Below, piece after piece: positions 8,560 to 17,088 of a stretch of DNA of 64,000 nucleotides (within the stretch, counting starts at the first letter, position 1; every line of letters starts with the position of its first letter). The notes under the pieces are model-generated. The model did not search any database. It was given only the letters and a program-made list of their open reading frames with translations, and was not told where the DNA came from. The translations under genes were made by a program, and so were the position numbers. The stretch is from an uncultured Verrucomicrobiota bacterium (lineage in GTDB: Bacteria; Verrucomicrobiota; Verrucomicrobiia; Limisphaerales; UBA9464): NCBI GenBank assembly GCA_903907925.1, contig CAIVQB010000085.1, positions 1-64,000 on the forward strand, given 5' to 3'.

Positions 8560-8561
8560 AC
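8546..8561. promoter_or_regulatory. Candidate MntR operator (GTTTTA-CCTA-TAAAAC palindrome)
   Basis: A perfect 6-bp inverted repeat, GTTTTA and TAAAAC separated by 4 bp, directly over the predicted -10 element of the porin-mntH promoter. A second small palindrome (CTAT-CTA-ATAG, 8536-8546) adjoins it. The placement is ideal for repression by the divergently encoded MntR. The protein-DNA link is inference. Confidence 0.5.
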
Positions 8562-8565
8562 AAAT

Positions 8566-9900
8566 GTGCGGCCCTACAATATTCAGGCGTTGTTGTTTCC
8601 CGGCTTGCTGATCGGAACCGTGGCGGTGGCGGCCGGGGCACCCTCCACGGACGCCGCCGGAGACGAGACCCCGGCACCGTGGAACTGGCATGCCCAGTCC
8701 ACCACCGTCCTCGAGGGGCATTCCCGCTTCACCGCGCCCTACGAAGGCATCCGCAGCCTGCCGGACATCAACGAGGCGCGGGAGACGGTGTCCTTCGATC
8801 TCACCGGCGGGGTGCATCTCTGGGACGGCGCGGCGGCCTTCGCCGATGCCCTGGTCTGGCAGGGATACGGCCTCGGCAACGCGGTCGGGATCGAGGCGTT
8901 TCCCAACGGCGAAGCCTTCCGACTCGGAACCCGACTGCCCAACATCACGATGTCCCGGCTCTTCGTCCGGCAGACGTTCGGTTTCGGCGGCCCGCAGGAA
9001 GCCGTGGAAGATGGACCGCTCCAATTGTCGGGAAAACGCGACGTGTCGCGGCTGACCTTCACCGCCGGCAAAATGAGCGCGAAGGATGTCTTCGACAACA
9101 ACGCCTATGCCAATGATCCCCGCTCGCAGTTCCTCGACTGGTCGCTGATGGCGAACAACGCCTGGGATTTTCCCGCTGACGCCCTGGGCTACATCACCGG
9201 TGCGGTCGCTGAACTCAACCAGCAACGGTGGGCGCTGCGGTACGGCTTCTTCCAAACCCCGCGCCGTTCCAATGGCATGGCGCTCGACCTTTCGGTGCTG
9301 AAAGCCTGGGCGATGGTGACGGAATTCGAATGGCGCTACGCCCTGGGTGAACGTCCGGGAACGCTTCGATTCCTCGGATCGCTGAACCGGGCGGATATGG
9401 GAAGTTACGGAGACGCCGTGGCCGCCGGGACGGTTCCCGCCGATATCACCCTAAGTCGCAGCTACCGGACTCATTTGGGGTTCGGACTCAACTGGGAGCA
9501 GGCGGTCACCCGCGACCTGGGCCTGTTCTCGCGCCTGGGTTGGAGTGACGGCAAGACGGAGGCCTGGCATTTCAACGACGTGGACCGCACGGCCACCGCC
9601 GGCCTCTCCATTCAGGGCACCGGCTGGGGCCGGCCGACCGACACCTTCGGCCTGGGCGGCGGATTCAACGGGATTTCCAGGGTCCACCAGCAATTCCTCG
9701 CCGCCGGTGGCTACGGCATCCTGGCGGGCGATGGAGCGTTGTCCTACGGCTGGGAACAATTCCTCGAAACCTACTACAGCCTCGGCCTCACCCGCTGGCT
9801 GCACGCGAGTGTTCACTACGAGTTCGTCGCCAACCCGGCCTTCAACCGCGATCGCGGTCCGGTGCATGTGTTCGGCGCCCGTGTCCACTTCGAATTCTAG
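8566..9900 (+). CDS. OprB-type carbohydrate-selective porin family protein, probably a metal-linked channel
   Basis: Outer-membrane beta-barrel protein. A signal peptide ([19 protein letters not shown]) is followed by alternating amphipathic strands. Family-like segments include [28 protein letters not shown], the [15 protein letters not shown] strand, and a terminal aromatic strand ([11 protein letters not shown]) as expected for BAM recognition. The open frame begins at an ATG at 8524, but that lies inside the predicted promoter, so I prefer the GTG at 8566; TTG codons at 8590 and 8593 are alternatives. It is 11 bp before mntH and divergent from mntR, which suggests that it admits Mn2+ across the outer membrane, as MnoP does in Bradyrhizobium. 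This substrate is inferred from context only. Confidence 0.82.
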   Translation: MRPYNIQALLFPGLLIGTVAVAAGAPSTDAAGDETPAPWNWHAQSTTVLEGHSRFTAPYEGIRSLPDINEARETVSFDLTGGVHLWDGAAAFADALVWQGYGLGNAVGIEAFPNGEAFRLGTRLPNITMSRLFVRQTFGFGGPQEAVEDGPLQLSGKRDVSRLTFTAGKMSAKDVFDNNAYANDPRSQFLDWSLMANNAWDFPADALGYITGAVAELNQQRWALRYGFFQTPRRSNGMALDLSVLKAWAMVTEFEWRYALGERPGTLRFLGSLNRADMGSYGDAVAAGTVPADITLSRSYRTHLGFGLNWEQAVTRDLGLFSRLGWSDGKTEAWHFNDVDRTATAGLSIQGTGWGRPTDTFGLGGGFNGISRVHQQFLAAGGYGILAGDGALSYGWEQFLETYYSLGLTRWLHASVHYEFVANPAFNRDRGPVHVFGARVHFEF

Positions 9901-9911
9901 AGCCGCGCCGC

Positions 9912-11273
9912 GTGAATCCCCCCCCGATTTCCCCGCATCCCGACGCCGATTCCCGGCCCGCGTGGAACCGCGAATCCTCGGGGAAAAGTCTGCCCGAATC
10001 CCACGGCACCATTCCCGTGCCGGTGCACGACGGTTTCTGGCGGAAGCTCCTCGCGTTTTCCGGACCAGGCTATCTCGTGGCGGTGGGCTACATGGATCCG
10101 GGCAATTGGGCCACCGATCTCGCCGGCGGATCGCGGTTCGGCTACTCGCTGTTGTCGGTGGTCCTGATCTCCAACCTGATGGCGATCCTGCTCCAGACCT
10201 TGTGCGCACGGCTGGGCATCGCCACCGGACGGGACCTGGCGCAGGCCTGTCGGGACCACTATTCACGCCCCTTTTCCGTCTTCCTCTGGATCGCATGCGA
10301 AATCGCCATCACTGCCTGCGATCTCGCGGAAGTGATTGGTTCGGCGATCGCGCTCAATCTGCTGTTCCACATTCCCCTCGTCTACGGCGTCGTCCTGACC
10401 GGCCTGGACGTGCTGCTGGTGATGTATCTCACCCATCGCAGCTTCCGGCATGTGGAGGCGGTGGTGGTGTCGTTGATCCTGTTGATCGGCGGCTGCTTTC
10501 TGGTGCAGATGATTCTGGCGCATCCGGCGATCCGCCCGCTGTTGATCGGATTCATTCCGACCGCCGAAATCGTGCGCAACCCCGAGATGCTCTACATCGC
10601 CATCGGAATCCTCGGCGCCACCGTCATGCCCCATAATCTCTACCTGCATTCCAGCGTGGTGCAGACGCGCAAGTACGAGCACACACCCGCGGGCCGGCGC
10701 GAAGCGATCTGGTTCGCAACGATCGATTCCACGGTGGCCCTGATGAGCGCGTTGTTCATCAATGCCGCCATCCTCATCGTCGCCGCCGCCGCCTTTCATT
10801 CCAACGGCCGGGTGGTGGACGAAATCGGAAAGGCGCACGAACTCCTCGCCCCGCTGCTCGGCACCACCATGGCCGGGGTCCTGTTCGCGGTCGCGCTGCT
10901 GGCGAGCGGACAGAACTCCACCCTCACTGGAACGCTCGCCGGTCAGATCGTCATGGAGGGATTCCTTGACCTCCGGCTCCGTCCCTGGCTGCGCCGCCTG
11001 ATCACGCGCGCCGTCGCCATCGTTCCGGCGGTCTTCGTCGCCGCGCTCCAGGGCGAGAGCGGCACGGCCCGCCTGCTGGTGTTGAGCCAGGTCGTCCTCA
11101 GTCTTCAACTGCCGTTTGCCGTCATTCCCCTGATCGTCTTCACCAGCGACCGCCGCAAGATGGGGGAATTCGCCAGTCCCGGCTGGATGAAAGTGCTCGC
11201 GTGGCTCTGCGCCGCCCTCATCGTCGTCCTGAACGCCAAACTGCTGTACGACGTCTTCGTGCCCGCCGCCTGA
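9912..11273 (+). CDS. mntH: NRAMP-family Mn2+/H+ symporter MntH
   Basis: Inner-membrane importer of divalent metals, mainly Mn2+. The metal-binding DPGN motif is at residues 62-65 ([11 protein letters not shown]). The second substrate helix carries the conserved MPHNLYLHS motif (about 239-247). About 11 hydrophobic helices are visible, and 453 aa is normal including a soluble N-terminus of about 40 residues. The start is a GTG at 9912, 11 bp after the porin stop; a shorter start is possible because the first 35 residues are not conserved in type. Likely one transcript with the porin and uspA. Confidence 0.95.
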   Translation: MNPPPISPHPDADSRPAWNRESSGKSLPESHGTIPVPVHDGFWRKLLAFSGPGYLVAVGYMDPGNWATDLAGGSRFGYSLLSVVLISNLMAILLQTLCARLGIATGRDLAQACRDHYSRPFSVFLWIACEIAITACDLAEVIGSAIALNLLFHIPLVYGVVLTGLDVLLVMYLTHRSFRHVEAVVVSLILLIGGCFLVQMILAHPAIRPLLIGFIPTAEIVRNPEMLYIAIGILGATVMPHNLYLHSSVVQTRKYEHTPAGRREAIWFATIDSTVALMSALFINAAILIVAAAAFHSNGRVVDEIGKAHELLAPLLGTTMAGVLFAVALLASGQNSTLTGTLAGQIVMEGFLDLRLRPWLRRLITRAVAIVPAVFVAALQGESGTARLLVLSQVVLSLQLPFAVIPLIVFTSDRRKMGEFASPGWMKVLAWLCAALIVVLNAKLLYDVFVPAA

Positions 11274-11307
11274 CCCGCAAACGCAGCCGCAGTCCATCCA
11301 TGACCCC

Positions 11308-11733
11308 ATGTACCGCCGGATTCTTGTCGCGCTCGAAAACGGTCCCGCCGACCGGGCTCTGCTGCCCCACGTCGCCCGGCTCGCCGGCCGGCTCGGATCC
11401 GAACTGCTCCTGCTCCACGTCGCCGACGGCTGGGCGGCCCGGAATTTTCAGGCGCTGAAGCTGGCTGAATCGGAGGAGATTCTGGCTGACCGGCGTTATC
11501 TGGAAACGGAATCGGCGCGGCTGATCGCGGAAGGACTCACCGTCCGGCACCAACTCGCGATGGGCGATCCCGCCACGGAAATCCTGAAGACCGCCGCCAG
11601 CGAGGCCTGCGACCTGATCGCCATGACCACCCACGGCCACCGATTCCTCGGCGACCTCATGCACGGCAGCACCATCTCCGAAGTCCGCCATCGCGCCACC
11701 ATTCCTCTATTGCTGGTGCGGGCTGGAACCTGA
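11308..11733 (+). CDS. Universal stress protein (UspA family)
   Basis: Small cytoplasmic nucleotide-binding stress protein. It begins MYRRILVALENGPADRALLPH, the typical Usp first strand, and ends with the ATP-binding signature G-x2-G-x9-G-S/T (HGHRFLGDLMHGSTISEVRH), so it belongs to the ATP-binding Usp subgroup. The 141-aa length matches one Usp domain. It lies 34 bp after mntH and is probably co-transcribed; Usp genes often accompany ion transporters. Confidence 0.9.
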   Translation: MYRRILVALENGPADRALLPHVARLAGRLGSELLLLHVADGWAARNFQALKLAESEEILADRRYLETESARLIAEGLTVRHQLAMGDPATEILKTAASEACDLIAMTTHGHRFLGDLMHGSTISEVRHRATIPLLLVRAGT

Positions 11734-11842
11734 CCGTTCACCGAAGCGCGAATTCCATTTCGCTACGGCAGGGATCCCGAAGACGGGACACGGATTGAGG
11801 CCCGATGAATCGAAATAAACCGGAACCGATCCGCTCTTCAGG

Positions 11843-11870
11843 AATCCGTGTTAATCGGTGAAATCCGTGT
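11843..11870. repeat. 28-bp tripartite intergenic repeat, copy 2
   Basis: Inverted relative to the copy at 1933-1960 and matching it at 25 of 28 bases. It lies between the convergent uspA and FG-GAP genes. Confidence 0.75.
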
Positions 11871-11897
11871 CCTCCTGCTTCTTCGGAATCGTTCCAA

Positions 11898-13235
11898 CTA
11901 CGGGTTGATCACCTTCGGTTGAGCCGCCTGCCATTCGGCGTCGTCCACGGTCTTGATCCGATGGGTGAACACGTATACGCCGTGCTTGTTGCCCACCACG
12001 ATGTCGGGTCGTCCGTCGCCGTTGATGTCGCGCGCCACCACCTGCGTACCCACACCGCTGTTGTCATCGATCAGGTGCGGAATCCAATCCACGGTCTTGT
12101 CGGCATTCCGCTTCAACTGGAACCAGTACAAAACCGGCGCGGAATTGGGCTCGGGATCGCCCGCCGGGCCATGGGCCCAGAATCGCTTGCCGGTCACCAG
12201 ATCCTTCACTCCATCCCCGTCGACATCCACCAGGTCCATCGCGTGAGGCTGGCTGAAGTGAACCCCGTAACGATTTTCGCGGGCTTCCTTGTTCACGAAC
12301 ACATGCTCGCGGAATTTGATTTCACCGCCTTCGCGATATTGCTCGTACCAGGCCAGTCCGTAGCCGTGCGCGGCGATTGCCGTGATCACATCCGGCAACC
12401 CGTCGCCGTTAACGTCATAGGCGTACATCTGCGATCCGCCGGTCCCGAACGGCCACTTGTGGAACAACCACAGGGGATCGCCCGCGAGCGAGGCGGGCTG
12501 TTCCCACCAGCCGTCCTTTTCCATCAGATCCAGGCGGCCATCGCCGTTCACGTCGCCGACTCCCATTCCGTGGGTGAACTTGTGGTAGTGGTTGTCGGGC
12601 GAGATGGAATGCCAGACGAAGGGCTTGGTCGGATCCGTACGGTCCGGTGAGGCATACCCGTAATGTCCCTTTGACGAACAGACGATCTCCGGCCGGCCGT
12701 CGCCGGTGAGATCGAGAAAGGTCGGGGATTCGTTGTCGGTCACATCGAGGGCGACGTGGCGTTTCCAATGTCCGCCTTTGGACAGGTCTTTTCCCGGGTT
12801 CTCAAACCACCAGGAATTCTCACCCGGAAATCCGAGAATGATGATGTCGGTCCAACCGTCTCCGTTGATGTCGCCGGTGAAGGCGAAGAAATTGGCGGAG
12901 TACTCGTTCTCGTTGCCCAGGCGGCCTTTGAACCCAGGGAAAGTGACCTTCTGTCCGTCCCTGGTGCTGGTCGACGTTTTGTCGGCCGGCATGAATTCGT
13001 GACGCACCTTGTAGTCCGGTCCCTCGTACCAGAACGGACCGGCCACCACGTCCATGATACCATCGCGGTTGAAATCCCCGAAATTCGCGCCCTCGCTCCA
13101 GAATTGATCGGTCAGCTCTTGTTTCGAGAACACGTGCAGCGTGTGTTTGGGGGCGGCGCTGGCCACAAAACCGGAAACGGCAGCCGCAAGACCCATGGTC
13201 GCGACAAGGGTCCGAAGCGGACGGGGAGAATGCAT
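11898..13235 (-). CDS. FG-GAP/VCBS repeat exported beta-propeller protein
   Basis: Secreted protein with a signal peptide (TLVATMGLAAAVSGFVASAA) and several FG-GAP-like calcium-binding repeats such as DFNRDGIMDVV, DINGDGWTDIII, DLTGDGRPEIV, DVNGDGRLDLM, DVNGDGLPDVIT, DVDGDGVKDLV and DINGDGRPDIVV. These form a seven-bladed propeller. I start it at the ATG at 13235 (MHSPRPLRTLV) because the upstream in-frame extension to 13547 is basic, lacks secretion features and crosses a terminator hairpin. Its ligand is unknown; such proteins in Verrucomicrobia and Planctomycetes often sit near glycan-degradation genes, but none is evident here. Confidence 0.88.
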   Translation of the reverse strand: MHSPRPLRTLVATMGLAAAVSGFVASAAPKHTLHVFSKQELTDQFWSEGANFGDFNRDGIMDVVAGPFWYEGPDYKVRHEFMPADKTSTSTRDGQKVTFPGFKGRLGNENEYSANFFAFTGDINGDGWTDIIILGFPGENSWWFENPGKDLSKGGHWKRHVALDVTDNESPTFLDLTGDGRPEIVCSSKGHYGYASPDRTDPTKPFVWHSISPDNHYHKFTHGMGVGDVNGDGRLDLMEKDGWWEQPASLAGDPLWLFHKWPFGTGGSQMYAYDVNGDGLPDVITAIAAHGYGLAWYEQYREGGEIKFREHVFVNKEARENRYGVHFSQPHAMDLVDVDGDGVKDLVTGKRFWAHGPAGDPEPNSAPVLYWFQLKRNADKTVDWIPHLIDDNSGVGTQVVARDINGDGRPDIVVGNKHGVYVFTHRIKTVDDAEWQAAQPKVINP

Positions 13236-13311
13236 GGACTGTTTGTCGAGGCACGCCCCTGCCCCGGTCAAGACGGGAATGCTTTCAAACCCACGCCCGA
13301 CCTCCAAAAAC

Positions 13312-13346
13312 GAAAACGGAGGAACCGGCGAGGCTCCTCCGTTTTC
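13312..13346. terminator. Strong hairpin terminator between the prepilin-like and FG-GAP genes
   Basis: Perfect 12-bp inverted repeat (GAAAACGGAGGA with TCCTCCGTTTTC) with an 11-nt loop. Read on the minus strand it ends in T-rich sequence, about 32 bp after the stop of the gene at 13378-14208. Confidence 0.85.
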
Positions 13347-13377
13347 AAAACCGATTGCGGCAGTGCGCCGCCGCGGT

Positions 13378-14208
13378 TCAAGGATACGGCTTCCAACCGT
13401 TGTATTGGTAATGATTCGCCACCCAGACGAAATCGGGATTCTTCGACGTACCGCCCGACCAATAAAAACTGGAGATGCCGTTGGCGGAATCCTTGGCGGC
13501 CTTGATGGTTTGGGGATCGACCCATTTGTGACCCTCGGCATGGCCATCGGTCATGGCGAAGGTGCTCCAATTGCCGTGGAAGACGGCGAATGTGTCGACC
13601 CAGCCGGGTGGAACGTTGAAAGCCCAGGTTCCGTTCTCATAGCTCCGCGGATCCGATTCCTCGACGAAAACAAACGTGTCGGACGGATTGGCAACGTCGC
13701 TGATCCGGCGGTAATCCTGATTCGCGGCGAGCCAGCCACCATTCGGACCCATCGGATCCGACTTGGAATAACTGTCGTAGGCCCAGCCCTGGCCCGGTTT
13801 GCGCTTGGACCGGAGATCGCCCGGGCAGTGGTAGGCTCCAAACGCGGAGCAATACTTCCAGAGCGGTCCGTTGGTCAGCCCCTTCTCCACCCGCTTGAGC
13901 GCCTCGTCGAGGGTGATGCCCGCGGCAATCGCCGGTGTCGGTCCGACCCAGTAGCCGCCCCCGCTCATCCCAGACGCATCTAGGAGTGAGTCGTTGAAAT
14001 CACCGGCGTACAAATGCACCCCGAGGATCAACTGCTTCATATTGCTGGTGCACGCGGCACCGGTGGCTTTGAGCTTCGCCTTGGCCAGTGCGGGCAGCAG
14101 CATGCCGGCGAGAATGGCGATGATCGCGATCACGACCAGCAGCTCGATCAGGGTGAAGGCGCGCCGAACGCGGGAGGCAGCATCTCTTGTGGAAGGATTC
14201 GGATTCAT
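13378..14208 (-). CDS. Prepilin-type N-terminal cleavage/methylation protein (type II pseudopilin-like)
   Basis: The N-terminus carries the class III leader [18 protein letters not shown] with the +5 Glu (E22), so it is processed by prepilin peptidase and inserts as a pilin-like helix. The rest (about 45-276) is a globular domain with [20 protein letters not shown] and a late [13 protein letters not shown] segment, the H-x-DG-type pattern seen in the abundant DUF1559-like proteins of the PVC group. No other pilus genes are nearby. Function is not defined for this expanded family. Confidence 0.88.
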   Translation of the reverse strand: MNPNPSTRDAASRVRRAFTLIELLVVIAIIAILAGMLLPALAKAKLKATGAACTSNMKQLILGVHLYAGDFNDSLLDASGMSGGGYWVGPTPAIAAGITLDEALKRVEKGLTNGPLWKYCSAFGAYHCPGDLRSKRKPGQGWAYDSYSKSDPMGPNGGWLAANQDYRRISDVANPSDTFVFVEESDPRSYENGTWAFNVPPGWVDTFAVFHGNWSTFAMTDGHAEGHKWVDPQTIKAAKDSANGISSFYWSGGTSKNPDFVWVANHYQYNGWKPYP

Positions 14209-14343
14209 GAGATTCGGGAAGGCTATGTGGGCCTGTTCCGTTCATACCGAACACGCCCGGGAAGGAAAGCCCGATTTGAGCAAACGGCCCTGTTTCCGGA
14301 AAAACCGGCCCTGAACCGGACAAATGCCAGGGGCATCGAGCGG

Positions 14344-14371
14344 ACACTGATTTCACGAATTCACACGGATT
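14344..14371. repeat. 28-bp tripartite intergenic repeat, copy 3
   Basis: Same three-unit layout as the copies at 1933 and 11843, with 24 of 28 bases matching the minus-strand form of the 11843 copy. The rest of the 14209-14476 gap shows no gene. Confidence 0.65.
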
Positions 14372-14476
14372 CCCGAAGAAGGAATCGGATTCAGTTTGTA
14401 CCGTCGAATCCAGTCTCCATCCGCGCAATCAGGGTCCTCTCTGCCGCTTTTGCATCGATCCGGCTGGTGCCGGGAA

Positions 14477-15250
14477 TCAAGCCGGCCGGGTTCCAGCCGG
14501 CAACGTCTTCGCGGCGTTGCGACGACGGGCGGCACGCCATTGCCATGCCACGCACGCGATCACCGCCAACCCGGCCGCGTAGGTCGAGGGCTCTGGGGCG
14601 GTCAACGTGAAATCGTCCCAGGAAATGGTGTTGTCTCCGGAGGTGTTGGACGATCCGGTGATCAGCGAGAGGGCGTAAGTAATGGTCGAGCCGGTTCCGT
14701 TGTAGTTGAACCCGTACTGAAAGACGGTCCAGGAAGCGACCGACGGTGTTGCAAAGGTGAACGTTTGGGTGGTGAAACCCGTGGCGCTCACCGTCAGCTT
14801 GAACGTCGGACTCTGATTCGATCCGGGAGTCTTGGGAATCGAGGCATAGCCGGTAAACGTGTACCGATGGCCACTCGAAGCACCACCAACCGCCTCCTGC
14901 CAAACGATGGTGGTCGTATTCTTCACGCTCGAACCGCGGGTAATGTACTGGTACTGGCCCGTACCCGGTGTGTGATCCGACGTGGGACCCGTCCAGCCCG
15001 TTCCGGCGGTCGAGGCATCGGCACGTACGTCCCACGCCAAATAGCTGCCGATAACCCCGCTGTTGTCGCGGCCGTTGGTCAGGGCGGAGTTGGTGACTCC
15101 CGTCCCATCGCCGGTCTCGAAATTACCGTTGGTCAAAAGGTTCTGCGCCGCCGCCGGGAGACACACTCCCAACGGCAGAAAAGCCCAACACCAACTGTTT
15201 TTCGTCAATCCCAACACCAACCGGTAGAGTCGTGGCCCACACCCCACCAA
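14477..15250 (-). CDS. PEP-CTERM sorting-domain exported protein
   Basis: Secreted protein for exosortase-type sorting. A signal peptide ends around LPAAAQ (about residue 36). The body (about 37-215) is rich in Gly, Thr, Ser and Asn and begins NLLTNGNFETGDGT, as in carbohydrate-binding-like jelly-roll PEP-CTERM proteins. The C-terminus has the PEP motif (P219-E220-P221, then STYAAG), a hydrophobic helix (LAVIACVAWQW) and an Arg cluster (RAARRR). The tail after the Arg cluster is about 13 residues longer than usual. The start is uncertain: ATG at 15250 or an internal TTG at 15208 that gives a tidier signal peptide. No exosortase gene is in the window. Confidence 0.85.
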   Translation of the reverse strand: MVGCGPRLYRLVLGLTKNSWCWAFLPLGVCLPAAAQNLLTNGNFETGDGTGVTNSALTNGRDNSGVIGSYLAWDVRADASTAGTGWTGPTSDHTPGTGQYQYITRGSSVKNTTTIVWQEAVGGASSGHRYTFTGYASIPKTPGSNQSPTFKLTVSATGFTTQTFTFATPSVASWTVFQYGFNYNGTGSTITYALSLITGSSNTSGDNTISWDDFTLTAPEPSTYAAGLAVIACVAWQWRAARRRNAAKTLPAGTRPA

Positions 15251-15473
15251 GCCATCCTACGACGACTAGGCATTCGGCTTATTTTGGGGTAGGGAAAGTC
15301 CCCATCAAACCCGTGATGGACTGAGGGTTCCGTCGAAATCCAGCGGAGGTAAAAAGGCTCAAACACGTCGCGGTAAATGGAGTGTTCGCCCCTCGCCAGA
15401 CGGCGAAATCCGAACTCAGCCGGGACGGGAATCCGCCCACGGAGACCGATGGCACTGATTCCCGCCTTCAGGA

Positions 15474-17081
15474 TTACCGGACGATTCCGGCCGCAGGCAG
15501 TTCGAGGAGATACCGTTCTTCGTCGAAACACTGGTCGAGATCGAGTTTTCGAATCAGCTCCGTGGACCGGGCCCGTTGATTGGCGACGCGATACACGTAG
15601 GCGGCGGTGACCTGCCAGTGGACATTTCGATAGGCCACCGGAATCGCTTCGACCGCATCGACGGCACGATCCGGCTGGCCCTGGCGGGCAAACAACAGCG
15701 CCCGGGCCAACAGAATGTCCGGAGCATCGCCTTCCGGTGGTGCCAGGCCTCCCACCCCCTGCAACAGGAGACATTTGCCGTAGATCCATGTCCCGTACCA
15801 CGGCGACTGCGGATTGTCTTTCGCCAGATATTCCGAGCCCTCGACCATCCACGGGAGATGGCGTCGGGCCACTCCGAGTTCAAACAACAGCCGCGACGCC
15901 TTTTCCCGCCAACCGGGCAATTGGCACAGCTCGCGCAGCGCCGCCGCCGACAGGTCCGGCAGTGAATTCTCCATCGCAAACCCCAGCAGATTCAGCAGCC
16001 GCGCAGGCCGGCCTCGCGACACCACCAGAGCCGCCGTCCGGAATTGAAACGCCTGGTCCGGCCGACCCAGCCGATCCTGCGCCAGCATGGAAAGGGCATT
16101 CCGCACCTCCTGCAGCATCCAGCGATTGGTCTGCGCGCATTGATCAAAGAGATCCTTCCACTGTCCGCTGTCGGCCATCTGCTCCGCCTGCAGCAGGAAC
16201 AACGGATAATTGGTCCGGCTCGCCTTCAGCCAGTCGGGACGCAGCAGGGACATGTTGTGGCGCCTCAGGAAAGTCGCGATGCCCAGATCCGAAACCGCCT
16301 GATCCCGGACGGCCTCCGCCAGCGGCATTCCCCGAACCACATGATCGGCAACCGGCTTCCATTTCGGCAGCCAGGGCGCGGGCGCGAGCCGCTCCAGCGC
16401 GGTCGCCGCCAACCGGCTCTCGTCGGCCTTCTGGGTCAGCAAAAACATCTGCGCCGGTTCAAATCCACTTCGCGCCAGACCCAGCATGCGACCGCGCCCG
16501 ATCCGGACCCAGTCGAGGTTGGTGCTGATGCAGCCCTGGAGCGCGACCTCGAACCGAATCGTGTCCGAAGGTCCCTGAGCCAGCTTGTCCAACACCGTCA
16601 CGCGCTCGAAGACGTTGGTCGTGGTCAGTGCACGGGCGAGTTGAATCTCGGGATCATCCCGGTCGGGCAGCAACACCGTCACCAACTCCTGACGTCCCAC
16701 GCGACGGCACCAATCGACAAACGCCATCACGTCCTCGGATTTCGGATCCTCCAGCAGAAACAGGTTGTGCCAGAAGATGAACGCATTCGCGTCTCCGATC
16801 GCACCGAAGAGATGAGCGGCCCGCCGCTGGACATCCACCTGGATCGGAGCCAGCCGGAGTGCGGTGCGAATGCAGGCCTTCGCACGATCCAGGTCGCCGG
16901 ACTCCAGCGCGGCCGTGGCTTGTTCGGCAAACCGGATCCCCGACTGCAGCCGGTATTCCAGGAAGCCACGGTGGGCGACGAAACCGATCACCACGATCAA
17001 CAGCACCGCCGCAACGCCACCGAACACCATGCCCGAGGCGTTCGGACTGTCCCCGATCTCCTGTTCGTCAAAGGGCTCCAC
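15474..17081 (-). CDS. Membrane-anchored helical-repeat (TPR-like) protein downstream of an ABC exporter
   Basis: One N-terminal membrane span (VFGGVAAVLLIVVIGFVAHRG) followed by a long helical region with TPR-like units (AEQATAALESGDLDRAKACI, RTALRLAPIQVDVQRRAAHL and later degenerate repeats). No catalytic motif is seen. The open frame extends to 17174 and would overlap the upstream permease by 86 bp. I prefer the GTG at 17081, which lies 7 bp after the permease stop with an AGAAGG ribosome-binding site before it. Co-transcribed with the permease and ATPase, so it is probably a partner of that exporter. Confidence 0.72.
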   Translation of the reverse strand: MEPFDEQEIGDSPNASGMVFGGVAAVLLIVVIGFVAHRGFLEYRLQSGIRFAEQATAALESGDLDRAKACIRTALRLAPIQVDVQRRAAHLFGAIGDANAFIFWHNLFLLEDPKSEDVMAFVDWCRRVGRQELVTVLLPDRDDPEIQLARALTTTNVFERVTVLDKLAQGPSDTIRFEVALQGCISTNLDWVRIGRGRMLGLARSGFEPAQMFLLTQKADESRLAATALERLAPAPWLPKWKPVADHVVRGMPLAEAVRDQAVSDLGIATFLRRHNMSLLRPDWLKASRTNYPLFLLQAEQMADSGQWKDLFDQCAQTNRWMLQEVRNALSMLAQDRLGRPDQAFQFRTAALVVSRGRPARLLNLLGFAMENSLPDLSAAALRELCQLPGWREKASRLLFELGVARRHLPWMVEGSEYLAKDNPQSPWYGTWIYGKCLLLQGVGGLAPPEGDAPDILLARALLFARQGQPDRAVDAVEAIPVAYRNVHWQVTAAYVYRVANQRARSTELIRKLDLDQCFDEERYLLELPAAGIVR

Positions 17082-17088
17082 GTCGTGT

